The notes beneath the pieces are model-generated. The model had not been told where the DNA came from. It saw nothing but the letters and a program-made list of their open reading frames with translations, and searched no databases. Shown here one piece after another: positions 48,001 through 53,834 of a DNA stretch of 64,000 bases; the first letter of the stretch is position 1, and each line of letters begins with the position of its first letter. The stretch is from Aspidapion aeneum (lineage: Eukaryota; Arthropoda; Insecta; Coleoptera; Brentidae), in NCBI GenBank assembly GCA_963576565.1, contig OY755044.1, forward strand, positions 96,517,495 to 96,581,494. Reading direction: 5' to 3'. Position numbers and translations under genes: made by a program.

Positions 48001-51000
48001 CAATGGTCACGCGACCGACAAGGCTTTTAACTACTGACCTACCCCAAATCAAAACAAAATCCTACGTCTTCACTTAGGATAGAACCCGCAATACGTAGGA
48101 AGGCCAACGAACCCATACACCGCTGAAAAACGGGTGAAATTAAAATCTAGTCCCGCGCGGTGCTGCCGGCTTGTAATTATTAACGCTAAAAAAGTTTACC
48201 CAAATAATCGCCTTTTGTTAACCACAGACTAAAAAAAGAACTAGACATGTCGTACGAGAAGATTTAACTTTTTTTTATATATATCCTTTGCCTCCTCTGT
48301 AGCAGCCGCCACTATGTGTAGGTAGTAAGCTATAAAGGTGTTAGTTCAGTCTTGAATCCATTTATTTATAATTAAGCAATGTAATATATGGAATCTAATT
48401 GTTGGTTATGATTTTAGTTTATTTTTTATAAACGTTCAAAATTACAAAATAGAAATATTAATAATAAAACAAAAATATTAAAGTTATTAAAAAAATAATA
48501 ATAAGAAAACAAAACAATCAACAAAACTAACAAAAAGTAAAAAAAAAACCTACTAGTCGCAGTTGAGTACAAAATTGATAGATATATCTATAATGTACGA
48601 CATGTTTCAACTTTTAGTTTTGATGCCCAAAGCGCACTTACGAAATTATACAGTTTTGTATTTTCATGAATCAGGTTATTGGGTAATTTTGTACCCAACT
48701 GCGACTAGCAGTTACAAGTAAATATAGCAGTTGGGTCTTTTTTTTATTAATTTTTTTTTTATTTCAAACTTTTAGGTTTAATTTTTATTCAGCCTTATAA
48801 AAAGCACTATACAGGGTGTCCCAACTTGGGCACTTTTAGGGAGTTTAAGGTACTTCTAAGGGAGACAGAGAAAAACTGACCACGCATTGCGAGGCTCAAA
48901 TTTCAAGAGAAGACTTATAGTGAAAACCGCATTTTGAAATATCGTCTCGTGTTTGAGCTACGGGGACTTTTTGAAAAGTCTGCATTTTGGAAGGGGGTCT
49001 ATAACTTCGTTATTAATGGAAATTTTGATTTAGAGTAAATTGCAGTTTTATAGACTTTGTAACGAGGAATTCACCCGTTAAATTAAATTTTAACTGTCAC
49101 TTTGAGTTTTTGAGATATGACATAAAGTTGCATTTTTTCTTATGGAATGACCTATATTTTAATTAATTTTTGAATTCGTCATTGAATTCTTTTCAAAATG
49201 ATGTATCATATGTCATAGTTTGATTGTGCGGTTTCGGAGATAATTAAAGTTTTTTATTTTTGTCTAGTGTGCGTTGAATGACGTCATGCGCCATTGACGT
49301 GAAAGCCTTGCGGTCAAATCTTCAATACTCCTAGTTTTGATGTCTTATACTATGCAAATTAAGCTGGCCTTGCGCCTTGGCATTTTGTCATTATTTTCAA
49401 TTGTTTAAACAATTTGACATTACGCTTTTATATGAAATTATTTTGCACAAAAGCGTTTTAATTTTATTTTGAAATATGTATCATTTTTGTTACTTTTTAT
49501 AACTAGGCTTTGAGGGCCGTCAGATGAATTATAATTTTTCCAAACCAGGCTTACTATATTTTTGACTGTGTAAAATAATAAAAATACTGGAGTGCCTTGA
49601 CCTTCCTCAGCAGGAAATAGCGCACTTGAAATAAGTGAAAAAGCTGAATATCTCCTAAACTGCTCAATCAAACTATGACATATGATACATCATTTTGAAA
49701 AGAATTCAATGACGAATTCGAAAATTAATTAAAATATAGGCCATTCCATAAGAAAAAAATGCAACTTTATGTCATATCTCACAAACTAAAAGTGACAGTT
49801 AAAATTTAATTTAGCGGGTGAATTCCTCATGACAAAGTCTATAAAATTGCAATTTACTCTAAATCAAAATTTTCATTAATAACGAAGTTATCGACCCCCT
49901 TCCAAAATGCAGACTTTTCAAAATGCCCCCGTAGCTCAAAGACGAGACAATATTTCAAAATGCGGTTTTCACTATGGGTCTTCCCTTGAAATTTGAGCCT
50001 CGCAATGCGTGGTCAGTTTTTCTCTGTCTCCCCTAGAAGTACCTTAAACCCCCTAAAAGTGCCCAATTTGGGACACCCTGTACATTTACCCAAAAAGTAC
50101 GTGTAGATTTTCTACGGACGTGAACAGTGTTACCTTCCATTAGTTGGGGGAGGAGAGAGGGAGGAGGGAACTAGTAAAATGGTGTTGGAAAAAAATCTAA
50201 AAGCGTATAAAGAAAGAATTTTTTAAATCGCCCTATCTTTGATCAAATTATGCGAATACGGTATTTGAAGAGGGTGGGGGGAATGACAGGAGGGGAGATG
50301 GGTGAGAGCAGGGAGGACTACAAAGTAACTACAGCAAATTAGAGGACATTTGCAATGGGTGATCAAAGGAATTTTAAATAAAATGACCCTAAATTTTGAA
50401 AATTTGTAGGCCATAAAACCTACATCATGTGACAAAATGGCGTCTAAAGACCGCCATGTTGATTCCTGATTAAAAAAAATATAGCCTATAGCACCTTCGG
50501 GATCAGAAGCAATTCAACGTCATCTTTATGTCAAAATCGGTTCAGCCGTTTAGCGTGACACAAACATACATATTTACAAACTTACATACATATCCCAATC
50601 GAAAAACATTACCCTTCTTTTCGCTGTGCTGCAGTTGGGTAAAAATATATCTGTCTAGCAATTCTCTATATCTACTAATTTTTTATTTCTCTGCTAAGCG
50701 TGCAGCGACACCTGTTTCCTTTGATGTTCTTTCATGATTCAGCCAAGGTGTGTCTGCACATAGCTTCCCAAATAAGGCTCTTTCCCAACGTCCAGGGAAT
50801 CAATGAAAGGCTCTAAACCCTCTAATTGTAGGTTATATTTTTAGAAGCAGCTTGTAATAAGGGTTGCAGCCGGAGGAATCCATGCTTTTCCTGATGAAGC
50901 AGTAAAGGAACAGTATTTAAAACCTTGGTCTGGAAAAGAAAGAAATATGGTAAAGAAATTTTTTGATAGCAAATCTGTTTGGCACGAAACATGGAATGCC

Positions 51001-51048
51001 GAAAGTACTCAGCTCCAAGTTGAATATGTAAAAATTACTGCGGTGTGA
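29852..51048 (+). CDS. GNBP: Beta-1,3-glucan recognition protein / GNBP, complete, 8 exons
   Basis: Join of 29852-30014, 30503-30730, 38073-38245, 39711-39838, 41624-41778, 44177-44401, 47206-47294 and 50845-51048. This is 1365 nt, so 454 residues plus TGA, and every junction is GT-AG and in phase. Seen: a hydrophobic leader (residues about 11-30, ending YVSTA); a CBM39-type domain at about 36-130 (VTLEALRPSGFKV, LFAFHGKIN, GDKINYWVFV, GYRVDEQTW); then a GH16-like domain at about 150-454 (FVVYKKD, GKVEVWAKLPIGDWLYSEIY, IAFVRGN, FKVIWKK, LLYIDDIKYG, GGIHAFPDE, YLKPW, LQVEYVKI). Where active GH16 enzymes carry ExDxxE, this protein reads RIMIAFV, so it should bind glucan rather than cut it. Known for the family: secreted haemolymph pattern-recognition proteins that bind fungal or bacterial beta-1,3-glucan and feed the Toll and prophenoloxidase cascades. 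The ATG at 29852 is preferred over an in-frame ATG 29 codons upstream because it puts the leader near the N-terminus. The length is close to family members (about 480). Confidence 0.93.
30028..30300 (+). mobile_element. GGGACAATTCGCC-family end fragment in GNBP intron 1
   Basis: GGGGATGGGGCAATTCGCC, then CCGATTCGCCGCGG and GAGATTTTTTGTTTTATGAT, the same end as the element at 41970-42900. It begins 13 bp downstream of the exon 1 donor. Confidence 0.6.
30503..30730 (+). CDS. GNBP: GNBP exon 2 (CBM39 core)
   Basis: Residues 55-130. The acceptor is TTTTAG|CTGATC and the donor GCAG|GTAAGA. It encodes the beta-sandwich glucan-binding core with GVTLFAFHGKIN, ENGYFVYFNPN and INYWVFVRREGFGYR, close to other insect CBM39 domains. 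Confidence 0.93.
30891..31066. mobile_element. hAT-type MITE (CAGTGGCGTATATA family), copy 1
   Basis: Ends CAGTGGCCTATATAAGG and CTATATACGCCACTG, with an 8-bp duplication GGCATACC (30883-30890, 31067-31074). The interior GGGGCTGAGGGGCCCGG is shared with copy 2 at 46635-46835. Lies in GNBP intron 2. Confidence 0.92.
31075..32093. other. GNBP intron 2, unassigned part
   Basis: No exon. TGCGCATGCGTCAG (about 31165) and ACACGCATGCGCAC (about 31635) are imperfectly inverted, and three GCATGCATT repeats occur near 31480-31520. These may be ends of an unnamed repeat. Confidence 0.35.
32094..33789. mobile_element. CCCAGGTAGC-family element, copy 2, enlarged by a palindrome
   Basis: Ends CCCAGGTAGCAACGTC and CGTGACCTTGCTACCTGGG. 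GACGT-rich termini. A segment of about 330 bp occurs twice in direct orientation (32233-32564 and 33305-33632), with the 804-bp palindrome between and overlapping them. The copy at 13984-14690 has the segment once. Confidence 0.75.
32498..33301. repeat. Large palindrome, arms about 400 bp
   Basis: CAGAAGAGTCATCTTCTGTG at 32498 is mirrored at about 33282-33301. The arms stay closely inverted through GCTAGCGCTACCAAGTCCAC, ATCCTCTAGGATCC-like and CGGTTCGGTT-rich sequence, with the centre near 32900. The arms contain AACCTAACCTAAC words. Confidence 0.85.
33790..33935 (+). mobile_element. LINE 3'-end fragment with (ACT)n tail, copy 1
   Basis: GAGTGGGTTAAAGGACAGAC, GGCCTACTTGCCG and a tail of ACTACT repeats. 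It parallels 54280-54395, where the coding end of the same LINE precedes it. In frame the sequence reads REWVKGQT.GM.KR. Only the last 140 bp are present (5' truncation). Confidence 0.7.
33936..34544. other. GNBP intron 2, unassigned part
   Basis: Short G-run and AT-rich sequence. No gene. Confidence 0.3.
34545..34640 (-). mobile_element. CCTTCCTAGC-family 5' end fragment
   Basis: On the - strand: TACCTTCCTAGCTCGC then GCAATGGCTAC and TTTTCGACGAAAACAAT, matching 51280-51350. Only the end is present. Confidence 0.6.
34708..34848. mobile_element. pogo-like MITE (TCGAACCTCT ends), copy 1
   Basis: CCGTCGAACCTCTCTAACTC, and GAGTTATAGAGGTTGGACTG at the right, with flanking TA. Repeated TAACTCGAACCTC words inside. 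Same family as 36135-36304. Confidence 0.7.
34849..35869. other. GNBP intron 2, unassigned part
   Basis: No exon. 35690-35870 is homologous (inverted) to 46540-46910, showing that the tandem-repeat element that follows begins at or before 35690. Confidence 0.4.
35870..37000. repeat. Tandem array, about 7 units of 140 bp
   Basis: Units start CACTTCCAGAAATGCTAGAG, continue GATAGGAACTATGATAAAAC and end with CCCCTCCCCTATA. Steps are near 35879, 36023, 36331, 36478, 36620, 36757 and 36904. One unit is lengthened by the MITE at 36135-36304. An inverted array of the same unit lies at 46030-46520. Confidence 0.85.
36135..36304. mobile_element. pogo-like MITE (CAGTCGAACCTCTATAAC ends), copy 2
   Basis: Perfect-looking inverted ends, CAGTCGAACCTCTATAACTC and GAGTTAGAGAGGTTCGACTG, flanked by TA on both sides. 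Inserted in the tandem array. Neighbouring units show the uninterrupted sequence. Confidence 0.9.
37088..37456. repeat. Fold-back element, 369 bp, near-perfect palindrome
   Basis: ATCATAACAAAAACATTTCA at 37088 is mirrored at about 37437-37456. The arms of about 150 bp (AAGCCAAGTACGCGAAAATG against CATTTTCGCGTACTTGGCTT) are almost identical. The centre is GACTCTTAGGCACTGTGC. It gives the uninterrupted version of the target of hAT copy B. Confidence 0.92.
37457..38072. other. GNBP intron 2, 3' end
   Basis: A hairpin GTTACCGTTATT / AATAACGGTAAC lies at about 37499-37531. Otherwise unassigned, with a polypyrimidine tract before exon 3. Confidence 0.4.
38073..38245 (+). CDS. GNBP: GNBP exon 3 (linker and start of GH16-like domain)
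   Basis: Residues 131-188, starting ELVEDVPKVPVSSCKN and ending EQYIADRP. The acceptor is TTCCAG, the donor GTAAGT. It contains two cysteines (SSCKN, IICKN) where relatives have CxG.LIF, and the NVWTVEQYI strand that opens the GH16 fold. It follows a 7.3-kb intron full of repeats. Confidence 0.88.
38494..39640. mobile_element. CCGGGTGGGCC-family fold-back, copy 1 (right end lost)
   Basis: Left end CCGGGTGGGCCAAAAAAAAC after TA. The sequence at 38577-38830 recurs inverted at 39336-39590 (ACCCTTCAAAGATGCTCG against CGAGCATCTTTGAAAGG). The right CCGGGTGGGCC end is absent. Lies in GNBP intron 3. The small frames are repeat-derived. Confidence 0.65.
39711..39838 (+). CDS. GNBP: GNBP exon 4
   Basis: Residues 189-230 (DYEFVVYKKDSDVIFVSGN, LLHIVPKVAQ). 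The acceptor is TTTTAG and the donor GTGAGT, leaving two bases for the split glycine codon. EFVVY and the short strand LLHIVP match the start of the GH16-like domain in GNBPs. Confidence 0.88.
39875..40740. mobile_element. CCGGGTGGGCC-family, copy 2 (right end lost)
   Basis: Left end TACCGGGTGGGCC just after exon 4. It is closely similar to copy 1 for about 450 bp (TGTTGCGAACACGTTTTAAT), then two further related segments with AAACCGATTTTGAT and GCATTGCCAATCCTGTCTGC. No inverted right end. Confidence 0.6.
40779..40894. repeat. Two adjacent short palindromes
   Basis: 40779-40818 is a 40-bp near-perfect palindrome centred on ACGTATTAATACGT. 40835-40894 has arms of 28-29 bp (CCACTATAGTCTCAATTATA and its inverse) around AATG. 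Both lie at the left edge of R1 copy 3 in GNBP intron 4. Confidence 0.8.
40866..41560 (-). mobile_element. Non-autonomous hAT-like repeat R1, copy 3
   Basis: Ends ACAACCGCCACTG at 41560. Same internal landmarks as 20741-21402. It occupies most of GNBP intron 4 and stops 63 bp before exon 5. Confidence 0.65.
41624..41778 (+). CDS. GNBP: GNBP exon 5
   Basis: Residues 231-282, ending in GKVEVWAKLPIGDWLYS, the most conserved GNBP/GH16 motif. The acceptor is TTTAAG (AG at 41622-41623) and the donor GTAAAG. PPIISAKIVSKVHFAFGK is the strand before it. Confidence 0.9.
41970..42900. mobile_element. GGGACAATTCGCC-family inverted-repeat element with GC-rich tandem ends
   Basis: Left end 41975-42290: repeats of CCGATTCGCCGCGG, twice split by TTCGGTTCGGTTCGG, then GAGATTTTTTGTTTTATGAT. 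Right end 42760-42900 is the inverse, with fewer units. The interior has three or so units of AAAATGGCGGATC, CATTTATGAACCAATATGCA and AGGTCGCTGAT. Strong GC contrast with the surroundings. GNBP intron 5. Superfamily not known to me. Confidence 0.7.
43106..43853. mobile_element. CCGGGTGGGCC-family fold-back, copy 3 (complete)
   Basis: Ends CCGGGTGGGCCAAAAAAACC and its inverse, flanked by TA (43104-43105, 43854-43855). Arms are inverted over about 250 bp (ATGGGACAAACTGCACTTGG against its inverse near 43770). 748 bp, non-coding. GNBP intron 5. Confidence 0.88.
44177..44401 (+). CDS. GNBP: GNBP exon 6 (degenerate active-site region)
   Basis: Residues 283-357. It begins EIYLQDVNESNNRIMIAFV. The glutamates of the GH16 ExDxxE site are absent at RIMIAFV, as in other non-catalytic GNBPs. 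It ends HKFKVIWKK. The acceptor is TTTTAG and the donor GTATGT. Confidence 0.9.
44402..46029. other. GNBP intron 6, unassigned part
   Basis: No exon. 45340-45560 (AGCTCAAATCTGAAACCTGT, CAGGGTGATATTTTTTCCG) is distantly like the arms of the fold-back at 59071-59782, so it is probably an old relative. Confidence 0.35.
46030..46930 (-). repeat. Inverted copy of the 140-bp tandem-repeat element, split by a MITE
   Basis: About three units (CTCTCTAGCGTTTTTGGAAG) at 46080-46520, then the flank that also precedes the array at 35690-35870 (GCAATTTCGACGTTTTTT, CATTCCGAAGTAGAGTTTTA). Interrupted by the hAT MITE at 46635-46835. GNBP intron 6. Confidence 0.75.
46635..46835. mobile_element. hAT-type MITE (CAGTGGCGTATATA family), copy 2
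   Basis: Ends CAGTGGCGTATATATGG and CTATATACGCCACTG, with an 8-bp duplication GATGTACG (46627-46634, 46836-46843). The paralogue at about 35745 has one such 8-mer (inverse of GATCTACG) and no insertion. Confidence 0.93.
47206..47294 (+). CDS. GNBP: GNBP exon 7
   Basis: Residues 358-387 (GILLYIDDIKYGSLTGND). The acceptor follows a pyrimidine run ending TTTTAG, and the donor is GTAAGA. The strand LLYIDD.KYG is typical of the GH16-like fold. A second AG lies two bases downstream, but only the first keeps the frame with exon 6. Confidence 0.87.
47524..47572. repeat. Poly(G) and TTCGG low-complexity tract
   Basis: A run of G, four TTCGG units, then another run of G. The same TTCGG unit occurs at 42015-42040, 42143-42165 and inverted at 57945-57965. 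Confidence 0.85.
47640..48313 (-). mobile_element. Non-autonomous hAT-like repeat R1, copy 4
   Basis: Right end GCAGCCGCCACTATG. The left part (AATTGGCACCTAATATCAGT) matches 20595. Landmarks GGTGAAATTAAAATCTAGTC and AATAATCGCCTTTTGTTAAC. An internal deletion relative to copy 2 lies near 47895. GNBP intron 7. Confidence 0.65.
48314..48547. other. GNBP intron 7, A-rich stretch
   Basis: A-rich sequence without recognised features. Confidence 0.3.
48548..50640 (-). mobile_element. ACCCAACTGC-family element, copy B
   Basis: Inverse of 13575-15405. It ends CTGCAGTTGGGT at 50640 and has ACCCAACTGCGACTAG near 48692. Interrupted by the 1.27-kb fold-back at 48812-50080. Copy A shows the uninterrupted site at about 15150. 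It lies in GNBP intron 7, ending about 200 bp before exon 8. Confidence 0.72.
48812..50080. mobile_element. Fold-back TA-target element (CAGGGTGTCCCAA ends), 1269 bp
   Basis: Ends CAGGGTGTCCCAACTTGGG and CCAATTTGGGACACCCTG, flanked by TA (48810-48811, 50081-50082). Arms of about 430 bp are closely inverted (CATATGTCATAGTTTGATTG against CAATCAAACTATGACATATG). The spacer, about 49215-49660, is single-copy here and non-coding. Confidence 0.92.
50845..51048 (+). CDS. GNBP: GNBP exon 8 (C-terminus)
   Basis: Residues 388-454 and the stop. It carries RVAAGGIHAFPDE, LKPWSGKERN, FFDSKSVWHETWN and LQVEYVKITAV, which align with the C-terminal strands of insect GNBPs. The acceptor is TTTTTAG at 50844. 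Confidence 0.92.
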   Translation, partial: KQLVIRVAAGGIHAFPDEAVKEQYLKPWSGKERNMVKKFFDSKSVWHETWNAESTQLQVEYVKITAV

Positions 51049-51279
51049 TTTTACTTATTAAATATTATTAAAATATTAAAATGTTATCAGGTTTGTCAGG
51101 TTTGAAGAACGGAGGAAAATTGTGAAAACTAAAAATAATAAATTTGATAATGGTAAATAACTTTTTGATTCATTATGATTAAAAATGTACTGTTGCTTTT
51201 TTCAAAGAATAATATTTTATGAAGATACAGGGTGGCCAAATAACCTTGCCAGTAAATATTAATTCGTTTTAAAACTTTT
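51049..51279. other. GNBP 3' flank
   Basis: AT-rich 3' UTR and flank containing the poly(A) candidate at 51137. ACAGGGTGGCC at about 51228 is a lone MITE-end-like word. Confidence 0.4.
51137..51142 (+). terminator. Candidate poly(A) signal of GNBP
   Basis: The first AATAAA on the + strand after the GNBP stop lies 89 bp downstream. In AT-rich sequence this hexamer is common, so position is the only support. Confidence 0.4.
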
Positions 51280-51419
51280 TACCTTCCTAGCCCGCACAGC
51301 AATGGCTAGAAAAGGTTTTGTTTTCGACGAAAAAATGTTTTTTTGAGATAACGCCGAAAATGTGTTATTTGGGTGAAGTTTGACCTACCCTAGCAATTAC
51401 GTCGTGATGTCTGTCTGTG

Positions 51420-51472
<53 letters not shown>

Positions 51473-51590
51473 ATATATGTTCGTAACACGATAGCTCCTA
51501 AATCGCTAAACCGATTTGCATGAAATTTACAGGTAAAATAGTATTCGATACTGCAACCAGCTGATTAGATTTTGGTCAAAATTCATCGAT
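51280..51590 (+). mobile_element. CCTTCCTAGC-family element, copy 3, running into a minisatellite
   Basis: TACCTTCCTAGCCCGCACAG, then TTTTTTTGAGATAACGCCG, a (GT)n tract at 51423-51468, CTAAATCGCTAAACCGATTT and GATTAGATTTTGGTCAAAAT. Where the other copies continue with ATTCATTAATGTAAATGAC, this one changes into the AAAATTG array. Confidence 0.65.
51423..51468 (+). repeat. (GT)n microsatellite
   Basis: GT/GC alternation of about 46 bp inside the CCTTCCTAGC element. The same position is short in copy 2 (22360-22382). Confidence 0.9.
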
Positions 51591-51593
51591 GCT

Positions 51594-52363
51594 AAAATTG
51601 AAAATTGAAAATTGAAAATTGAAAATTGAAAATTGAAAATTGAAAATTGAAAATTGAAAATTGAAAATTGAAAATTGAAAATTGAAAATTGAAAATTGAA
51701 AATTGAAAATTGAAAATTGAAAATTGAAAATTGAAAATTGAAAATTGAAAATTGAAAATTGAAAATTGAAAATTGAAAATTGAAAATTGAAAATTGAAAA
51801 TTGAAAATTGAAAATTGAAAATTGAAAATTGAAAATTGAAAATTGAAAATTGAAAATTGAAAATTGAAAATTGAAAATTGAAAATTGAAAATTGAAAATT
51901 GAAAATTGAAAATTGAAAATTGAAAATTGAAAATTGAAAATTGAAAATTGAAAATTGAAAATTGAAAATTGAAAATTGAAAATTGAAAATTGAAAATTGA
52001 AAATTGAAAATTGAAAATTGAAAATTGAAAATTGAAAATTGAAAATTGAAAATTGAAAATTGAAAATTGAAAATTGAAAATTGAAAATTGAAAATTGAAA
52101 ATTGAAAATTGAAAATTGAAAATTGAAAATTGAAAATTGAAAATTGAAAATTGAAAATTGAAAATTGAAAATTGAAAATTGAAAATTGAAAATTGAAAAT
52201 TGAAAATTGAAAATTGAAAATTGAAAATTGAAAATTGAAAATTGAAAATTGAAAATTGAAAATTGAAAATTGAAAATTGAAAATTGAAAATTGAAAATTG
52301 AAAATTGAAAATTGAAAATTGAAAATTGAAAATTGAAAATTGAAAATTGAAAATTGAAAATTG
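51594..52363 (+). repeat. Minisatellite, AAAATTG x 110, perfect
   Basis: 770 bp of unbroken 7-bp period. No substitution or phase change was seen between 51594 and 52363. All three - strand frames stay open because 7 is not a multiple of 3, giving the same FSIFNFQ peptide in each. This is a repeat artefact, not a gene. Confidence 0.97.
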
Positions 52364-52602
52364 AAAATGGAAAATGGAAAATGGAAAAAGGAAAAAGGAA
52401 AACGGGAAACGGAGAAACGATGAAACGGGCAAACGGGAAACAAGCAAACGAGGAAACGGGCAAACGGGGAAACAGGGAAACGGACAAACGGGGAAACGGG
52501 CAAACGGGCAAACCGGGAAACGGGCAAACGGGGAAAAGGGCAAACGGGGAAACGGGCAAACGGGGAAACGGGCAAACGGGCAAAAGGGAAACGGGCAAAC
52601 GA
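52364..52602 (+). repeat. Variant array, drifting from 7-bp AAAATGG to 8-bp AAACGGGC/AAACGGGG
   Basis: AAAATGG x3, AAAAAGG x2, then units near AAACGGG, settling into an 8-bp period AAACGGGS of about 25 units. The junction with the perfect array is abrupt and shows a stepwise series of intermediates. Confidence 0.9.
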
Positions 52603-52604
52603 CC

Positions 52605-52975
52605 TGAAACATCCCAAAGTTCCGATTTTGATGCATATCAGTTCATAAATGCCATTTTGGATCCGCCATTTTCATGTTTTTAAATTTAAGTCAAAAATTA
52701 TATTGCGTTACCTTAAGCGCCGCCATGTTTCAAGTTTTAGGAAAATAAGTTTATAAATAGGAAAGTGCGCCATTGTGGTTCCGCCATTTTATTTTTTTAA
52801 AGCGACCTAAACACCCCAAAGTTCCGGATTGGATGCATATTGGTTCATAAATTGGAAAGTCCGCCATTTTGTATCCGCCATTTAAAATTTTTTATCTTAA
52901 GTTCAAAATAATAATCAGCGACCTAAAAGGTCCCACAGTTCCGAGTTTGTTGCATATCGGCGAATTGTCCCATCC
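52605..52975 (-). mobile_element. GGGACAATTCGCC-family fragment (inverted)
   Basis: Three or so units of GCCATTTTGGATCCGCCATT, AAAGTTCCG and GCGACCTAAA as in the interior of 41970-42900, then GGCGAATTGTCCCATCC at the right end. The GC-rich tandem terminus is reduced to one unit. Confidence 0.65.
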
Positions 52976-53572
52976 TCAAAAGTTTGCCCCCGACAAACAA
53001 ACTTTTGTTTTTGGGTTTTTTCGAAAAGTAATACCTTACGTTTCCGGTGGGCCATCCTTTATGTTAAACAATTAAAAAAGCAGGTATCTGTCTAAGTCTG
53101 TATTAATCTCGCCAAAATACACACATCCTATGCTAATAAACAAGAAATCAGCTAAAAAAAGAAATGTATGTATCCAAAAAACGTGTATGGCTTCGCCCGT
53201 TTATCGGCCAATATTCCAAATAGTTATTAAATTCAATAGCAAAAATTGCATTGCACAAAAGTGCACAGCGACCGTCGATCGACATGGAGTAGAGGGAATG
53301 AAAGCGCGCGATACGATGTTCAAAAATTCATTCATTCATAAACCTCGCCCGGTATTGGAATTCTCATCCAAGCTCTTCTGAAAATGACAGCGGCCATTTA
53401 TTAAGTCCCCGACTATACAACCTAGGGACGGGTCATCAGGGATCAATGCTTTCCCGAAATAGTCGGTAAATTTTGTTAAAATATATTTTTTAACAACACA
53501 ACTTGCACAAAATACAAAAATATGTATATGTATAAAATTTTCTTAATTTTTTCTGGGACGGTCCTGATAACT
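52976..53572. other. Intergenic / 3' flank of GMC gene
   Basis: No gene. On the - strand an AATAAA at about 53397-53402 could serve the GMC transcript. Confidence 0.35.
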
Positions 53573-53834
53573 TTATTCATTATACTTTTCTCTAATAAAT
53601 TCCACTGCTCTTTCTGCAATCATTACGACAGTGCCTTGCGGATTACATGAAGGTAATGTGGGATAAATCGATGCATCCGCGATTCTTAAGTTATCGATGC
53701 CATGAAGCTGAAGTTTTTGGTTGACGCAAGTTTCCGATTGGTTGGCAGGACCCATTTTGCACGAACTGCCCTGATGATTTTCTGGGAGGTGAGCGTATTT
53801 TATTGCGCAAATCCAGAATTCGTCGGAATCAAAT
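53573..53834 (-). CDS. GMC oxidoreductase last exon (catalytic C-terminal domain)
   Basis: It encodes FDSDEFWICAIKYAHLPEN, then HQGSSCKMGPANQSET, LHGIDNLRIADASIYP, LPSCNPQGTVVMIAERA and a stop at 53573. The acceptor is TTTCCAG. The His in ENHQGSS and the Asn in SCNPQG sit where the GMC His/Asn pair lies. Confidence 0.93.

Noticed and set aside
51527..52636. Open frames of about 340-370 residues with FSIFNFQ repeats on the - strand
   Set aside because: Produced by the AAAATTG minisatellite; identical in all three frames, with no homology or start context.
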